This document shows positions 1 to 8,882 of a stretch of 40,855 nt of DNA, piece by piece. The stretch lies in contig CALWBL010000016.1 of NCBI GenBank assembly GCA_944376065.1, positions 1 through 40,855 on the forward strand, written 5' to 3'. The translations under genes were made by a program, and so were the position numbers. Each line of letters starts with the position of its first letter. The first letter of the stretch is position 1. The DNA is from an uncultured Butyricicoccus sp. (GTDB lineage Bacteria; Bacillota; Clostridia; Oscillospirales; Butyricicoccaceae). The notes below the pieces were generated by a model. That model was given only the letters and a program-made list of their open reading frames with translations. It was not told the origin of the DNA and searched no databases.

Positions 1-2
1 TC

Positions 3-2882
3 ACGCACGGTGTGGACGGGGGGAAAAGATGGAGATTATATCAAAGTCTTACCTATCCGTATCGTACACCGTATGAGCATTTTTATGCTTGGCGTAAGGT
101 GAATGATGGAGATGCTATATCTACACTTCCTTTTGCTGAAACTGAAACAATGATAAAAGGCGTGTATTCTCCTGAACGTTTTTTGGAAATTTTTAGAGAT
201 TATATTTATTTTCAAGACAGTATCTATGATAGTGCCGAAGTAGAAATCGTGTGCAGATATCCACAATTCTTTGCTGCAAAACTTTTGAAACAAAGTATTG
301 TCAATTCAGTTGTTACTAAGAGTGGTAAAGGCGGTACATATTTTGGTGCAACAGGATGCGGAAAAACATATACTATGGTTTTTCTTGCTCGTCAGCTTGC
401 ACTTCGTTGTACTGATATTCCTGAAATTGGTTCACCGACAATTATTTTAATTGTTGACCGAGAAGAATTACAAAAACAAGGTGCAAAGCTGTTTACAAAG
501 AGTAAGGAATTTTTGAATCTTGGAGAAGTATCTATTGTAAATAGCAGAGCACATTTAAGACAGGAACTTGGTGCAAGACAAAGTGGCGGTCTTTATATCT
601 GTACCATTCAGAAATTCTGTGATAGAAAAGAAGATAAAATAGGTCTTATCAATGACCGACAGAACATTATATGTTTCTCAGATGAAGCACATAGAACCCA
701 GCTTGAACATTCTAAAAAGATTCAGTTTAGCAAGGATGCTGATGAAAATATGAAAGCGATGGTTTCAAAGCCATATGCAAAGGTATTGAAAGAAGCATTT
801 CCACATGCTACTTTTGTTGGATTTACTGGAACTCCTATTGCTGAAACTTATCAAACTTTTGGCGATGAAATTGACCGATATACAATGGATCAAGCTGTTG
901 CAGACGGACTTACTGTTTCAATTAAGTATCATCCTCGTATTACAAAGGTATTGCTTGATAAGAAAAAGATAAAGGAAATTGAAGATTATTACAAAAAATG
1001 TGCTGATGATGGTGCAACACGTGAAGATATTGAAGCAAGCAAAAAAGCAATGAGTTCTATTGAAGTAATAATTGGTGAACCTTCCAGACTTGAGCGTCTT
1101 GCTACAGATATTCATGACCACTATGTTTCATCGTGTGCAGGTGACCCAGATAGAATACAGAAAGCAATGATAGTATGTTCAAATAGAAAGATTGCTTATT
1201 CGTTACTCCAGAAATTCAAAGAAAAATATCCTGAATGGTTTGAAGAAAAGAAGTCACCAGATGGCGTATTTGTTTTTGAGGACGAATTAAGGGAATTAAA
1301 GCCTATGCCTTTTATTGCTATGGTATCCAGTGTAAGTAGTAATGATGAACAAGATATGTATAATTATCTTGGCGGTGTTAAGAATGACAAGCGTTCAGAA
1401 GAGTTAGACGCTGCTTTTAAACAGGAAAAATCTAATTTTTGCATTGCTATTGTTGTAGATATGTGGATTACGGGTTTTGATGTTCCTTGTTTGACATATC
1501 TTTATAATGATAAGCCTATAAAGAAACATTTGCTTATTCAGACTATCAGTCGAGTGAACAGAAAATATCCGGGTAAGGATTATGGAATGGTTATCGATTA
1601 TATCGGTATTCGTGACAATATGCGTGAAGCTATGAAAGTCTATGGCGGTGATACTTCTGTAGCTCCGACAACCGATGATGTTGAACAAGCAACTACTGTA
1701 TTTAGAGAGGAACTTGAGATATTAAAAACACTATTTATAGATTATGATTTAAAACCATTTTTGAATCCTGAGTGTGACCCTATTGAAAGATATAGACTTC
1801 TTTCAAAAGCTGCAGAATATGTATTTGCTTCAACACAAGAATTACAGACTGAGAGTAACAAAGGCTCTCAAAAGGTGTCATTTAAGACATATTTCTTAAA
1901 GACTGTAAAAAGAATGAGGACTGCTTTTGATATTTGTCAACCTTCGGGTGAACTTGGTGAAGAAGAATCTGCTTTGGCACAATGTTTTATGGCTATTGCA
2001 GGTTTTGTTCGTAAGATGAGCGGGACAAGTGAAGTTGATACCGAAACAATGAACCGTAAAGTATCAAAGATGGTTGAGGAAGCTTTAAAGTATAATCAAG
2101 TGGAAAATGTTCTTGAAAGTGATGAGGAAGAGGATATTTTTTCACCAGAATACTTTGAAAAGTTATCTGATGTTAAAATGCCTGCTACAAAGCTTGAACT
2201 TCTTGTTAAAATGATTCGTAAACAGATTAAAGAATACGGAAAAGTTAATCGGTTAGCGGCTAAATCATTCCAAGAAATGCTTGAAAAAACGATTGCTGAA
2301 TATCACGAAAGACGTAAAAATCTTACAGCTGAAGAGGCTGGGGAAACACAGGAACAAGTATCTGAAGATATTATTAAAACTGCAACAGAACAAGCATTGG
2401 CTATTCTTCGTCAAATGAACGAAAATAGAGGAAGTTTTAGAAAAATCGGATTAACTTTTGAAGAAAAAGCTTTCTATGATATTTTGATTGCTATGCGTGA
2501 CCAATATAACTTTGAATATGGTACTGACAAGGAAATTGATGGTGTTATCGTCAATGATAAGTGTAAAGCATTGGCAAAGAAAGTTAAAGAAATCATTGAT
2601 ATGAAATCTTCGTTTGCAGATTGGCTTAATAATATGAATGTCCGTAACCAATTGAAACTTGATATAAAGATTTGTTTAGTAAAGAATGGTTATCCACCAC
2701 AGTATAGTCCTGAAGTATTTACTAAGGTTATGGAACAGGTAGAAAATTTCGAGGAATATTCAGATATGACCACAGCTAATGTGAGCGAGAATACAAGGCT
2801 TTATCAGTATGCTTCTGTTGATACTACTTTAAAGGTTTCAGAAGATATTACTACTTATGTTGCAAAGAAAGATGGTGAATAA
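3..2882 (+). CDS. hsdR: Type I restriction enzyme R subunit (HsdR), 5' end outside window
   Basis: Motor and restriction subunit of a type I restriction-modification complex: it translocates DNA and cuts unmodified DNA together with HsdM and HsdS, neither of which is in the window. The reading frame is open to the window edge, so the gene starts further left; the visible part is about 960 residues against roughly 1000-1100 for the family. Superfamily 2 helicase motifs are clear. Counting from the GTG at 12, Walker A GATGCGKT is at about residues 112-119, the DEAH box at about 224-227, a GFTGTP motif near 270, and a QTISRVNR motif further on. The N-terminal PD-(D/E)XK nuclease domain must lie upstream and cannot be checked. 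The stop codon is one base before the ATG of the next, broken gene, so the two were probably translated together. Confidence 0.93.
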   Translation, partial: THGVDGGKRWRLYQSLTYPYRTPYEHFYAWRKVNDGDAISTLPFAETETMIKGVYSPERFLEIFRDYIYFQDSIYDSAEVEIVCRYPQFFAAKLLKQSIVNSVVTKSGKGGTYFGATGCGKTYTMVFLARQLALRCTDIPEIGSPTIILIVDREELQKQGAKLFTKSKEFLNLGEVSIVNSRAHLRQELGARQSGGLYICTIQKFCDRKEDKIGLINDRQNIICFSDEAHRTQLEHSKKIQFSKDADENMKAMVSKPYAKVLKEAFPHATFVGFTGTPIAETYQTFGDEIDRYTMDQAVADGLTVSIKYHPRITKVLLDKKKIKEIEDYYKKCADDGATREDIEASKKAMSSIEVIIGEPSRLERLATDIHDHYVSSCAGDPDRIQKAMIVCSNRKIAYSLLQKFKEKYPEWFEEKKSPDGVFVFEDELRELKPMPFIAMVSSVSSNDEQDMYNYLGGVKNDKRSEELDAAFKQEKSNFCIAIVVDMWITGFDVPCLTYLYNDKPIKKHLLIQTISRVNRKYPGKDYGMVIDYIGIRDNMREAMKVYGGDTSVAPTTDDVEQATTVFREELEILKTLFIDYDLKPFLNPECDPIERYRLLSKAAEYVFASTQELQTESNKGSQKVSFKTYFLKTVKRMRTAFDICQPSGELGEEESALAQCFMAIAGFVRKMSGTSEVDTETMNRKVSKMVEEALKYNQVENVLESDEEEDIFSPEYFEKLSDVKMPATKLELLVKMIRKQIKEYGKVNRLAAKSFQEMLEKTIAEYHERRKNLTAEEAGETQEQVSEDIIKTATEQALAILRQMNENRGSFRKIGLTFEEKAFYDILIAMRDQYNFEYGTDKEIDGVIVNDKCKALAKKVKEIIDMKSSFADWLNNMNVRNQLKLDIKICLVKNGYPPQYSPEVFTKVMEQVENFEEYSDMTTANVSENTRLYQYASVDTTLKVSEDITTYVAKKDGE

Positions 2883-2883
2883 A

Positions 2884-4184
2884 ATGTTATTTGATGAAAA
2901 AGATTTTCGAGTGTTTGACAATTCTGATTGACGTAATTACTTTAAGGAAATACTTCAATCATATTATAGTCAGAATTATCGTGCTACTATAGTCTTGCTT
3001 TACTCATTTGTTATTTATGATTTATTTATAAAACTCCAGACCATGGCAAATGAAGGAGATAAAAAGGCTGATAAAAAACTTAAAGAAATAAATACGATGA
3101 TTGAGGATGATGAAAAATACTCAAAGGTTGAAAATGAGATAATACTATTTTTCAAAGATAATTGTCCTTTGTATTTCGATAAATTTATTGAGGATATTGA
3201 TTATCTGAAAAACTGTAGAAACAAATGTGCACACTTAAAAGTTAATGATAATTCATTGTTTGTACCTAGTGACTATCATTCAAGAATGATTATATGTTCC
3301 ATGTATGATCACATACTTTCAGTAAAAGCACCGTTCATTATGGATTTATTTTCTATCGCTCAACCAGATGTAGAAAAATATACCAAGTCAATATCTCATA
3401 TTTCATCCAAAGGTTTAGATATAATGCTATAGAGAAAGCTATCGTCGAAAAATATTTAAAACGAATGACATATGATTCATTCAAAAAATCATACAAGACA
3501 TTTATTCGATTGTTATTAGTATCTGATGATAAAGAATGTGTGAAAAATGTCTATGGATTATATGCATTCGCATTTTCAATGACTGATTATGCAATAAAAA
3601 ATGGATATATTTCCTTGTTTAAAGAAGAAACTATAGTAGAAATTTTCTCTAAAATTACCGAAGACTCGCTTAAAGATAGTTCATCAAGAGTAAAGGCTAT
3701 GATTTCAATTATCACATCATATCCAATAGTTATGGATATCGTAAGAGAAAATGAAGAAGTCTTTAATTATGTCAGTAATCGAGTATTGAAAAATCCTCAT
3801 GGTCTAAAATTTTACAGAGCTTTTTTCCCTCGTGAAAGTATGAGTGTATACTCTTATTTCAAAGAAAACTCAGTTATTCATGAAGCTTCATATTCTGGAA
3901 TTATATATGAAGTAGTTAAAGATTGTGATGATTTCGATTTGTCAGAATATGCAATGATTATAGCAAAAGCAATTCCAAAATTTAATGGTTTTTCTGATGC
4001 AGATTGCTTTATGAGTTTCTTTAAAGAACATTTGAATGAATTGTCAATTGAAGACATCGAATCTGTAATGGAAGTTTATAGAAATAATAATCAATGCACA
4101 AATAGAGCACGCCATGGTGTCGATTTAGCAGAAGTTAAGAAATATATAGATGAACATACTTTTGTAACAGATGACAGTGAGTAA
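2884..4184 (+). pseudogene. HEPN-motif (RX4H) accessory gene of the type I operon, broken by a stop and a frameshift
   Basis: Starting at the ATG one base after hsdR, the frame runs 15 codons, meets TGA at 2929-2931 (probably from TGG), and continues in the same frame to 3429. It then needs one extra base near 3423 to join the frame that ends at 4184. Corrected, it encodes about 433 residues. The segment at 3214-3234 reads CRNKCAHL, an R-X4-H motif typical of HEPN ribonucleases (conceptual R112 and H117). Several HEPN nucleases (PrrC, RloC) are known companions of type I restriction systems, but this protein shows no ATPase motifs and is not one of those. The rest has no motif I recognise. 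The two lesions are visible in the sequence; whether they are real mutations or assembly errors is open. Confidence 0.7.
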
Positions 4185-4214
4185 AAGACTTGGTATAAAT
4201 TTAAAACATAAGAA

Positions 4215-4262
4215 AACGACCAAACAGGAGTATTTCCACTCTTGTATGGTCGTTATTTTTTA
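4215..4262 (+). terminator. Intrinsic terminator of the restriction operon
   Basis: Inverted repeat AACGACCA ... TGGTCGTT, with a partly paired inner arm, followed by a T-run. It lies 30 bases after the broken HEPN gene. Confidence 0.8.
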
Positions 4263-4315
4263 TTGACTTTAGATAGTCGGTGACGCTACTATAATAAAAA
4301 AGGCGGTGATTAGTC

Positions 4316-4714
4316 ATGAAAGCGTATGATGTGCTATACAAAGGTTTTAAAAAGTGGTATGGCGTTTTTGTAGGTATACAGATAAAGTATATTGGTACTA
4401 CTTATATTGATTTTAATGGATTTTGGAAGGACATCCAAGAATTAAGAATGGACGGTCTTGTGATAGATACAGAGCCGCCTAAAATCATAGGTTTAGCTGG
4501 CTTAGAAGGTATAACCTATTCAAAATGGGAAGTGCTTGAAAGACTTAAAAACAAAACATTTTCTGATGAGTATAGATATTTTACTTTAAGCACAAGTCAG
4601 TATGACGAAATGTTTTTGCTATATGGGTATAAAACAAAACAAGAAATGCTAAAAAGTTTTAAATTACAGGAAAAATCACACGAGTTTTATATTTCAATAT
4701 TCTTTAAAGTATAG
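4316..4714 (+). CDS. Hypothetical protein, first gene of a two-gene unit
   Basis: A 132-residue protein that I do not recognise. It is soluble-looking, with no signal peptide or membrane segment, many aromatic residues, and no obvious catalytic motif. The start is supported by the GGCGGTG ribosome binding site just upstream. A TATAAT box at 4290-4295 precedes it, with only a poor -35 element. It sits between the terminator of the restriction operon and a second small gene that begins about 12 bases after its stop, so the two are probably co-transcribed. Its place next to restriction and TIR-like genes makes a defence or immunity role possible, but nothing in the protein shows it. Confidence 0.6.
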   Translation: MKAYDVLYKGFKKWYGVFVGIQIKYIGTTYIDFNGFWKDIQELRMDGLVIDTEPPKIIGLAGLEGITYSKWEVLERLKNKTFSDEYRYFTLSTSQYDEMFLLYGYKTKQEMLKSFKLQEKSHEFYISIFFKV

Positions 4715-4726
4715 GAAGTGTTAAAT

Positions 4727-5071
4727 ATGAGTTTTAGAGCAGACTTGGAGCAATTTTTTGAGAGTGAACAGACGAATTATGATTATAAGTTCGTCTATAA
4801 TGTGGAAAATTTAGTTAGTATAGACTATTTGAAATACATAAAGCTATTAAATAAGAAGAATAACAACAATACATATGATAATTTTCTTTTTTGGAAGATT
4901 GAGGGTGAGATTAGGAAAGGTTTGAGCATTTATGGTGACTTAGAACCAGAATGGGAGTGGCTACGTTATTACTATAAGATAGAAACAGAAAAAGAAAGAG
5001 ATTTTTCTGCGTATGAACCGTTTAGGCTGTGGGTACTACTAGATTTTATTTTAAAATTAAAAAAAGAATAG
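4727..5071 (+). CDS. Hypothetical protein, second gene of the two-gene unit
   Basis: A 114-residue acidic protein rich in Tyr and Trp, with no recognisable domain. I place the start at ATG 4727 because AGGAAG sits 8 bases before it; an in-frame GTG at 4718 overlaps that ribosome binding site. It is closely spaced after the gene at 4316 and ends before a 200-bp AT-rich gap. That gap holds a distant inverted repeat (GACTTTG near 5110, CAAAGTC near 5195) of unknown meaning. Function unknown. Confidence 0.55.
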   Translation: MSFRADLEQFFESEQTNYDYKFVYNVENLVSIDYLKYIKLLNKKNNNNTYDNFLFWKIEGEIRKGLSIYGDLEPEWEWLRYYYKIETEKERDFSAYEPFRLWVLLDFILKLKKE

Positions 5072-5278
5072 ATAAATAAAAGCATCATATTCTATATAGT
5101 ATAAAATAAGACTTTGTTAGAACATTAATCAATAGAATGATTGTCAGGATATGCGATAATAATAATTAATTTCTAAATAAGCAGCTATTAGCAAAGTCAG
5201 AAAATCAAACTTAGACGAACAGGTAGAGGGGTATGGAGAAACATTATCTATGCTTCTGTGTTAGAATGAGATAACTCA

Positions 5279-6775
5279 CTATTTTATATTAAGTACACCT
5301 TTTACAATATCAGGGTTATTTTTCGAGGTAATCTTATATTTAATTTCAGTCAAATCATCTTGAACAAACAGAACAGTAGGAAATGCAACGGTTGTATGAT
5401 GCTTAATATAATCAATTTTAAGTTTCAATATACAATTATCGCCACTATTATAATATTCATAACAGAAAATATCATTCAATTCTTCGACATAATCTTTCAT
5501 ATAGTCTGATTTATATCCCCAAAACTCATATGAGCGAGGCGTGTAATACCTTGGTGTAGATTTTTTGGATGCTGAAAATTCGATATATTCGGCGGTGCTG
5601 TTGATGCCAAATAAAGTTTCCATATCACAATCTTTCACTAAATATTTGATACTATTGTCTTCCAACTCAGGAAATTCCTCTGTAGATAAGAAAGATGTTT
5701 TAGGAATAGTAAGTGTAATTTCTACATCTTCATCAACAGCTGTACCATAATTTTGAACAGCAAGACGGAGACATTTTTTATAATTATAAGCTTTTTCTAT
5801 TGGACCCCAGTCAAGTGCTTGGATTATTGTTTTATGGAGTTCCTTGATTTTCCAGTACTTGTCTTTTTCTTTATCTGTACCATTTAGATTAGGTCCACTA
5901 AAAACAGTAGAAGAAAATGAATCCCTACACAAATTCCCCAGTTCAAAGAAATCATCTTGCAAATTAAGACCTAATTGTGTCGCAACTGAACTGATAAACT
6001 CTCGTTCGTTAGCATTAATTTCGACGGGAGTGTTAAATTTAGCAAGTAAAGTGTTGTTTACTGCATTTCTCTTTCCGACACTCATACCAGAAATTTCATG
6101 ATACATAGAGTAAATGGAATCAGTGTATTGTCGTACAGTAGTTTTGGAATTAAAAATAAATTGATATATGGATGCGTTGTCACTCAATTTACCATTCTCG
6201 TCAATTCCCATTAATCTCAATTGAGAAGATTTTTCGTTTTTTTCTTCTTTTAATTTCTTATCGGAAAGAAAGTGCATCGACAAATGTGCAAAAAATAGTT
6301 TTTTAAATTCTTCATCTGATGAGTATGTAAAATAGATTCCTCTATCTTTATATTTTTCTCTGAAAGCTTGTATCTTTTTGTAACCTTCTTCATTCATTTG
6401 AGATGGTGAAATAGGCTTATCAGAAAAATACATAAAGACTTGTTTTCCAGATTGAAGCATAATTTCAATTTCTTCTTCGGTTCCAGAACCGTATTCATCT
6501 GTAGGCGAACCAAATTTAGTCCACATAATTGCAACAGCAGCATCACATTTGTTTACAAATTGTTGATTTAACAAAGCCTGTGGTTTGCCACCTGATTGTG
6601 CATAAGAGCTTTTACTCCAATGACGAGTTTTTAACGTTATTCCTAAAGTGTAAGCATAAAACTCATTAAATTCATCAACCACAGATTCTATTAAACTTAC
6701 TTCACTTTTTATATCGCTAGGACACGATATAAGAATATTATACAGCGTAACACTTTGAGCCATATATTTTTTCAT
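5279..6775 (-). CDS. TIR-like / DUF4062-type protein, probable defence effector
   Basis: A 498-residue protein. The first ~160 residues look like a TIR-like or DUF4062 nucleotide-hydrolase fold: a beta strand ending in LISCPSD, a helix with spaced acidic residues, then a strand AAVAIMWTKFG followed by GSGTEEEIE and a strand QVFMYFSD. In related folds the Glu after GT is the catalytic or ligand-binding residue, so GTEEE (about residues 98-102) is the candidate active site. The remaining ~330 residues are a separate domain I do not recognise and may be the sensor. No membrane segment or signal peptide is seen. The gene is monocistronic and convergent with the unknown pair on its right-hand end. 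The domain call is by pattern; the defence role is inferred from the fold and from the restriction genes nearby. Confidence 0.6.
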   Translation of the reverse strand: MKKYMAQSVTLYNILISCPSDIKSEVSLIESVVDEFNEFYAYTLGITLKTRHWSKSSYAQSGGKPQALLNQQFVNKCDAAVAIMWTKFGSPTDEYGSGTEEEIEIMLQSGKQVFMYFSDKPISPSQMNEEGYKKIQAFREKYKDRGIYFTYSSDEEFKKLFFAHLSMHFLSDKKLKEEKNEKSSQLRLMGIDENGKLSDNASIYQFIFNSKTTVRQYTDSIYSMYHEISGMSVGKRNAVNNTLLAKFNTPVEINANEREFISSVATQLGLNLQDDFFELGNLCRDSFSSTVFSGPNLNGTDKEKDKYWKIKELHKTIIQALDWGPIEKAYNYKKCLRLAVQNYGTAVDEDVEITLTIPKTSFLSTEEFPELEDNSIKYLVKDCDMETLFGINSTAEYIEFSASKKSTPRYYTPRSYEFWGYKSDYMKDYVEELNDIFCYEYYNSGDNCILKLKIDYIKHHTTVAFPTVLFVQDDLTEIKYKITSKNNPDIVKGVLNIK

Positions 6776-7411
6776 ATTTTTTATTATAAAGAGGTGATTT
6801 AATGTATTTATTCAATCCCAATTTGGTTGAGGATAGTTTATGATTATTTCTTAATTGTTGACAGTACAGATGTAATTATATATTGAGTAGAATATCTATG
6901 ATATTTATAAGATTGTTATAGATACCAATTTATTTTTGAGTATCTCTAAAGATTAAAAATGTTCTTTTCTGGATCGAATATATATGAATTCATTGATTTA
7001 TTTAATATTTCTTTGTTAAGTTATATGCGATACTTAAGATAATCAAAAAATAAAAACAATCTTTTTAAGAAAAATTTAGAAAGTAGATGTTATTTTTTGA
7101 TTTTTTTTTTGCAGACCACATATAAAATCAATTACATATGGGGGTTATATAGCAACATGAGATATGATAGTTTTTGGATTATCAGCAACAAAATCTGAAA
7201 TTTTTGAAATCTCTTCATATTTACAGAAAGCATTATTTAGGATTTTTACTTTATTCAAAAGCGTCCACAACTTTCTGCATACATTTTTTAAAAATTGAGT
7301 GCTCTTATTATATCATTAAAGGTCAAAACTTACAATCAGTTATAGTATACAAGTTACAACTACAATTAAATAAAACAGATATAAATTTATTAATTATTAT
7401 GTTATTTTATT

Positions 7412-7437
7412 GAACCGCCTTTTTAGGGCGTTTTTTT
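7412..7437 (+). terminator. Orphan intrinsic terminator
   Basis: CGCC-TTTTTAG-GGCG followed by seven T. No convincing coding gene lies upstream on the same strand, so it may end a non-coding transcript or be a relic. Confidence 0.6.
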
Positions 7438-7453
7438 ATGCTCAGTTATAATA

Positions 7454-7489
7454 ATACACATGTAATATGACAAAAGAGCATATGTGTAT
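7454..7489. promoter_or_regulatory. Candidate operator: inverted repeat ATACACAT-N20-ATGTGTAT
   Basis: Perfect 8-bp arms at 7454-7461 and 7482-7489, about 60 bases before a small RHH-like gene. A second perfect palindrome, TTCATATGAA, is at 7515-7524. Small RHH proteins commonly bind such repeats and repress themselves; the link here is inferred. Confidence 0.35.
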
Positions 7490-7550
7490 CCAAATGACCA
7501 CAGTTGATTTTATGTTCATATGAAATCAATAAAAAGGTGGTAGATGAATA

Positions 7551-7685
7551 ATGAAATCTAAAAAAATATATGTGTGTGTAAGCGATGAACGCTATGAGTT
7601 TTTGTTAAAAAAATCTAAAGAGAATGAAGTAACGGTAAGTGCATTGATAAATATTTTGCTTACTGATTATATAAATAAAGTATAA
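7551..7685 (+). CDS. Small ribbon-helix-helix (Arc/CopG-like) protein
   Basis: A 44-residue protein beginning MKSKKIYVCVSDERYEFL. It has a short beta strand with alternating residues, then two helices separated by a turn (KENEVTVS), which is the ribbon-helix-helix pattern of small DNA-binding proteins. Ribosome binding site AAAGGTGG lies upstream at 7533-7540. The stop is 12 bases before the HNH nuclease gene, so both probably form one transcript. It may autoregulate through the palindromes just upstream. It is shorter than most annotated RHH proteins. Confidence 0.55.
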   Translation: MKSKKIYVCVSDERYEFLLKKSKENEVTVSALINILLTDYINKV

Positions 7686-7697
7686 TAAGAGGATAAT

Positions 7698-8804
7698 ATG
7701 ATGATAAACTTAAATACTTGTGATAGTTTTAAAGGCAATATGTCGATTATAAAAACAGAGTTTAGAAGAGATCGTATGATTGACGATTTAAATTGTTTAC
7801 GTGATGTTGTGCCGGCGAAATATGATGATAATTTTGTTAATTGTTGCTTAAACCTTATAGAAGAGGCACATTTAAGAGTGTGCGGTGAATATTTTATCAG
7901 AGAAACAAATAAAGAAAAGTCAAATCGTATAAATAAATGTATGACGAATATATCAAAATATCTTTCTTTTAACACATCAGAAGAAGCGGCAAAAGGATTG
8001 CTATCTACACCGTACATAAATGAAGATTTTATTTTTAATATTTTGACATATACTTATTACGCTTTGGTGTTGATTGATAAAAAAATATATCGTCGTTTTG
8101 AAGTCGCATACAAATTATGGCAGCATTCGGTTAAAGTTGGAATGGCAGGTTATAGTGAAAAGTTTAATAGATTTTTTCCGTACTACGTAACTTATTTCGG
8201 AAATAAGATTTTCTTGGTAAATCCTGTTGAAGGTTGGGTTAAGGCATTTAAAAAAAGCGGAAAATTAAGAAAAAGGAAAATAAATGGTATTTTAACAGGT
8301 GTTATCAATCATAAACGTGTAGTTTTAGCAGCAACAAGCGAAGGGTTATATGTACCGCTTATTGAAGAAAATACTTTTTTGGGTTTAAAAGAAATACAGC
8401 CTACATATTTAGCACAAAAAGATAATAAAAAATCGGAACGTAAGAAAAAACGTGAGAAAGGTTTAAAGTCAAAGGAAAAACCTTGGCTTACAACAACGTT
8501 AGACAAGATAGATAATTCCACATACACCATAAAAACACATTCCATGATAGCACTCATGGTATATGGGCTTGAGGTTATGAAATACGGTGTAATGGAAGGA
8601 AATAGTATTTTTACTATAGATCATATAAATGGAATACATAATGATAACAATATCGAAAATCTACAGTTATTAACAAGGATATCGAATGATAAGAAAAGGA
8701 ATAAACCACAAAATTGGTATTTAGATTATTTTATTTATTGGGATACAAAAGTAAGACAAGCAAGGATAAATCAAGAATATTTAGATTTTAGAAGAAGAAT
8801 ATGA
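7698..8804 (+). CDS. HNH endonuclease of a mobile element
   Basis: A 368-residue protein. The C-terminal part carries a phage-type HNH motif: the DH pair at about 308-309 is followed by NGIHNDNNIENLQLL, with the spaced Asn residues that complete the beta-beta-alpha metal site. The segment at about 250-260 is very rich in Lys and Arg, as expected for DNA contact. The first ~240 residues match nothing I recognise. Adjacent ATG codons at 7698 and 7701 are both possible; AAGAGG lies 5 and 8 bases before them. The gene follows a small RHH protein and faces a phage-type repressor across a shared terminator. It could be a homing-type nuclease or an element-encoded DNA-processing enzyme. Confidence 0.75.
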   Translation: MMINLNTCDSFKGNMSIIKTEFRRDRMIDDLNCLRDVVPAKYDDNFVNCCLNLIEEAHLRVCGEYFIRETNKEKSNRINKCMTNISKYLSFNTSEEAAKGLLSTPYINEDFIFNILTYTYYALVLIDKKIYRRFEVAYKLWQHSVKVGMAGYSEKFNRFFPYYVTYFGNKIFLVNPVEGWVKAFKKSGKLRKRKINGILTGVINHKRVVLAATSEGLYVPLIEENTFLGLKEIQPTYLAQKDNKKSERKKKREKGLKSKEKPWLTTTLDKIDNSTYTIKTHSMIALMVYGLEVMKYGVMEGNSIFTIDHINGIHNDNNIENLQLLTRISNDKKRNKPQNWYLDYFIYWDTKVRQARINQEYLDFRRRI

Positions 8805-8828
8805 TTAAAATTTAATTTAGGAAATGAA

Positions 8829-8870
8829 AAAAGTGATTATTGCCGATTTGCGTTGCAGTAATCACTTTAA
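8829..8870. terminator. Bidirectional terminator between convergent genes
   Basis: AAAGTGATTATTGC and GCAGTAATCACTTT form a long stem around an 11-base loop, with A-runs and T-runs on either side. It serves both the HNH gene (+) and the repressor gene (-). Confidence 0.8.
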
Positions 8871-8882
8871 TATTTGATAAAT

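Larger units (their letters stand above)
6776..7550. other. AT-rich gap without a convincing gene
   Basis: About 775 bases. A strong GAGGTG ribosome binding site at 6791-6796 precedes a 13-codon frame starting at 6802, which may be a remnant. A 79-codon frame at 7174-7413 has no ribosome binding site, a TTG start and low-complexity composition, and I do not believe it is coding. The clear feature is the terminator near 7430, which has no gene in front of it and could end an unrecognised small RNA. Confidence 0.4.

Noticed and set aside
2451..2651. Minus-strand frames inside hsdR and other large genes
   Set aside because: They are shadows of real genes on the opposite strand, without ribosome binding sites or domains.
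7174..7413. 79-codon frame on the + strand
   Set aside because: TTG start, no ribosome binding site, low-complexity AT-rich composition and no family resemblance.
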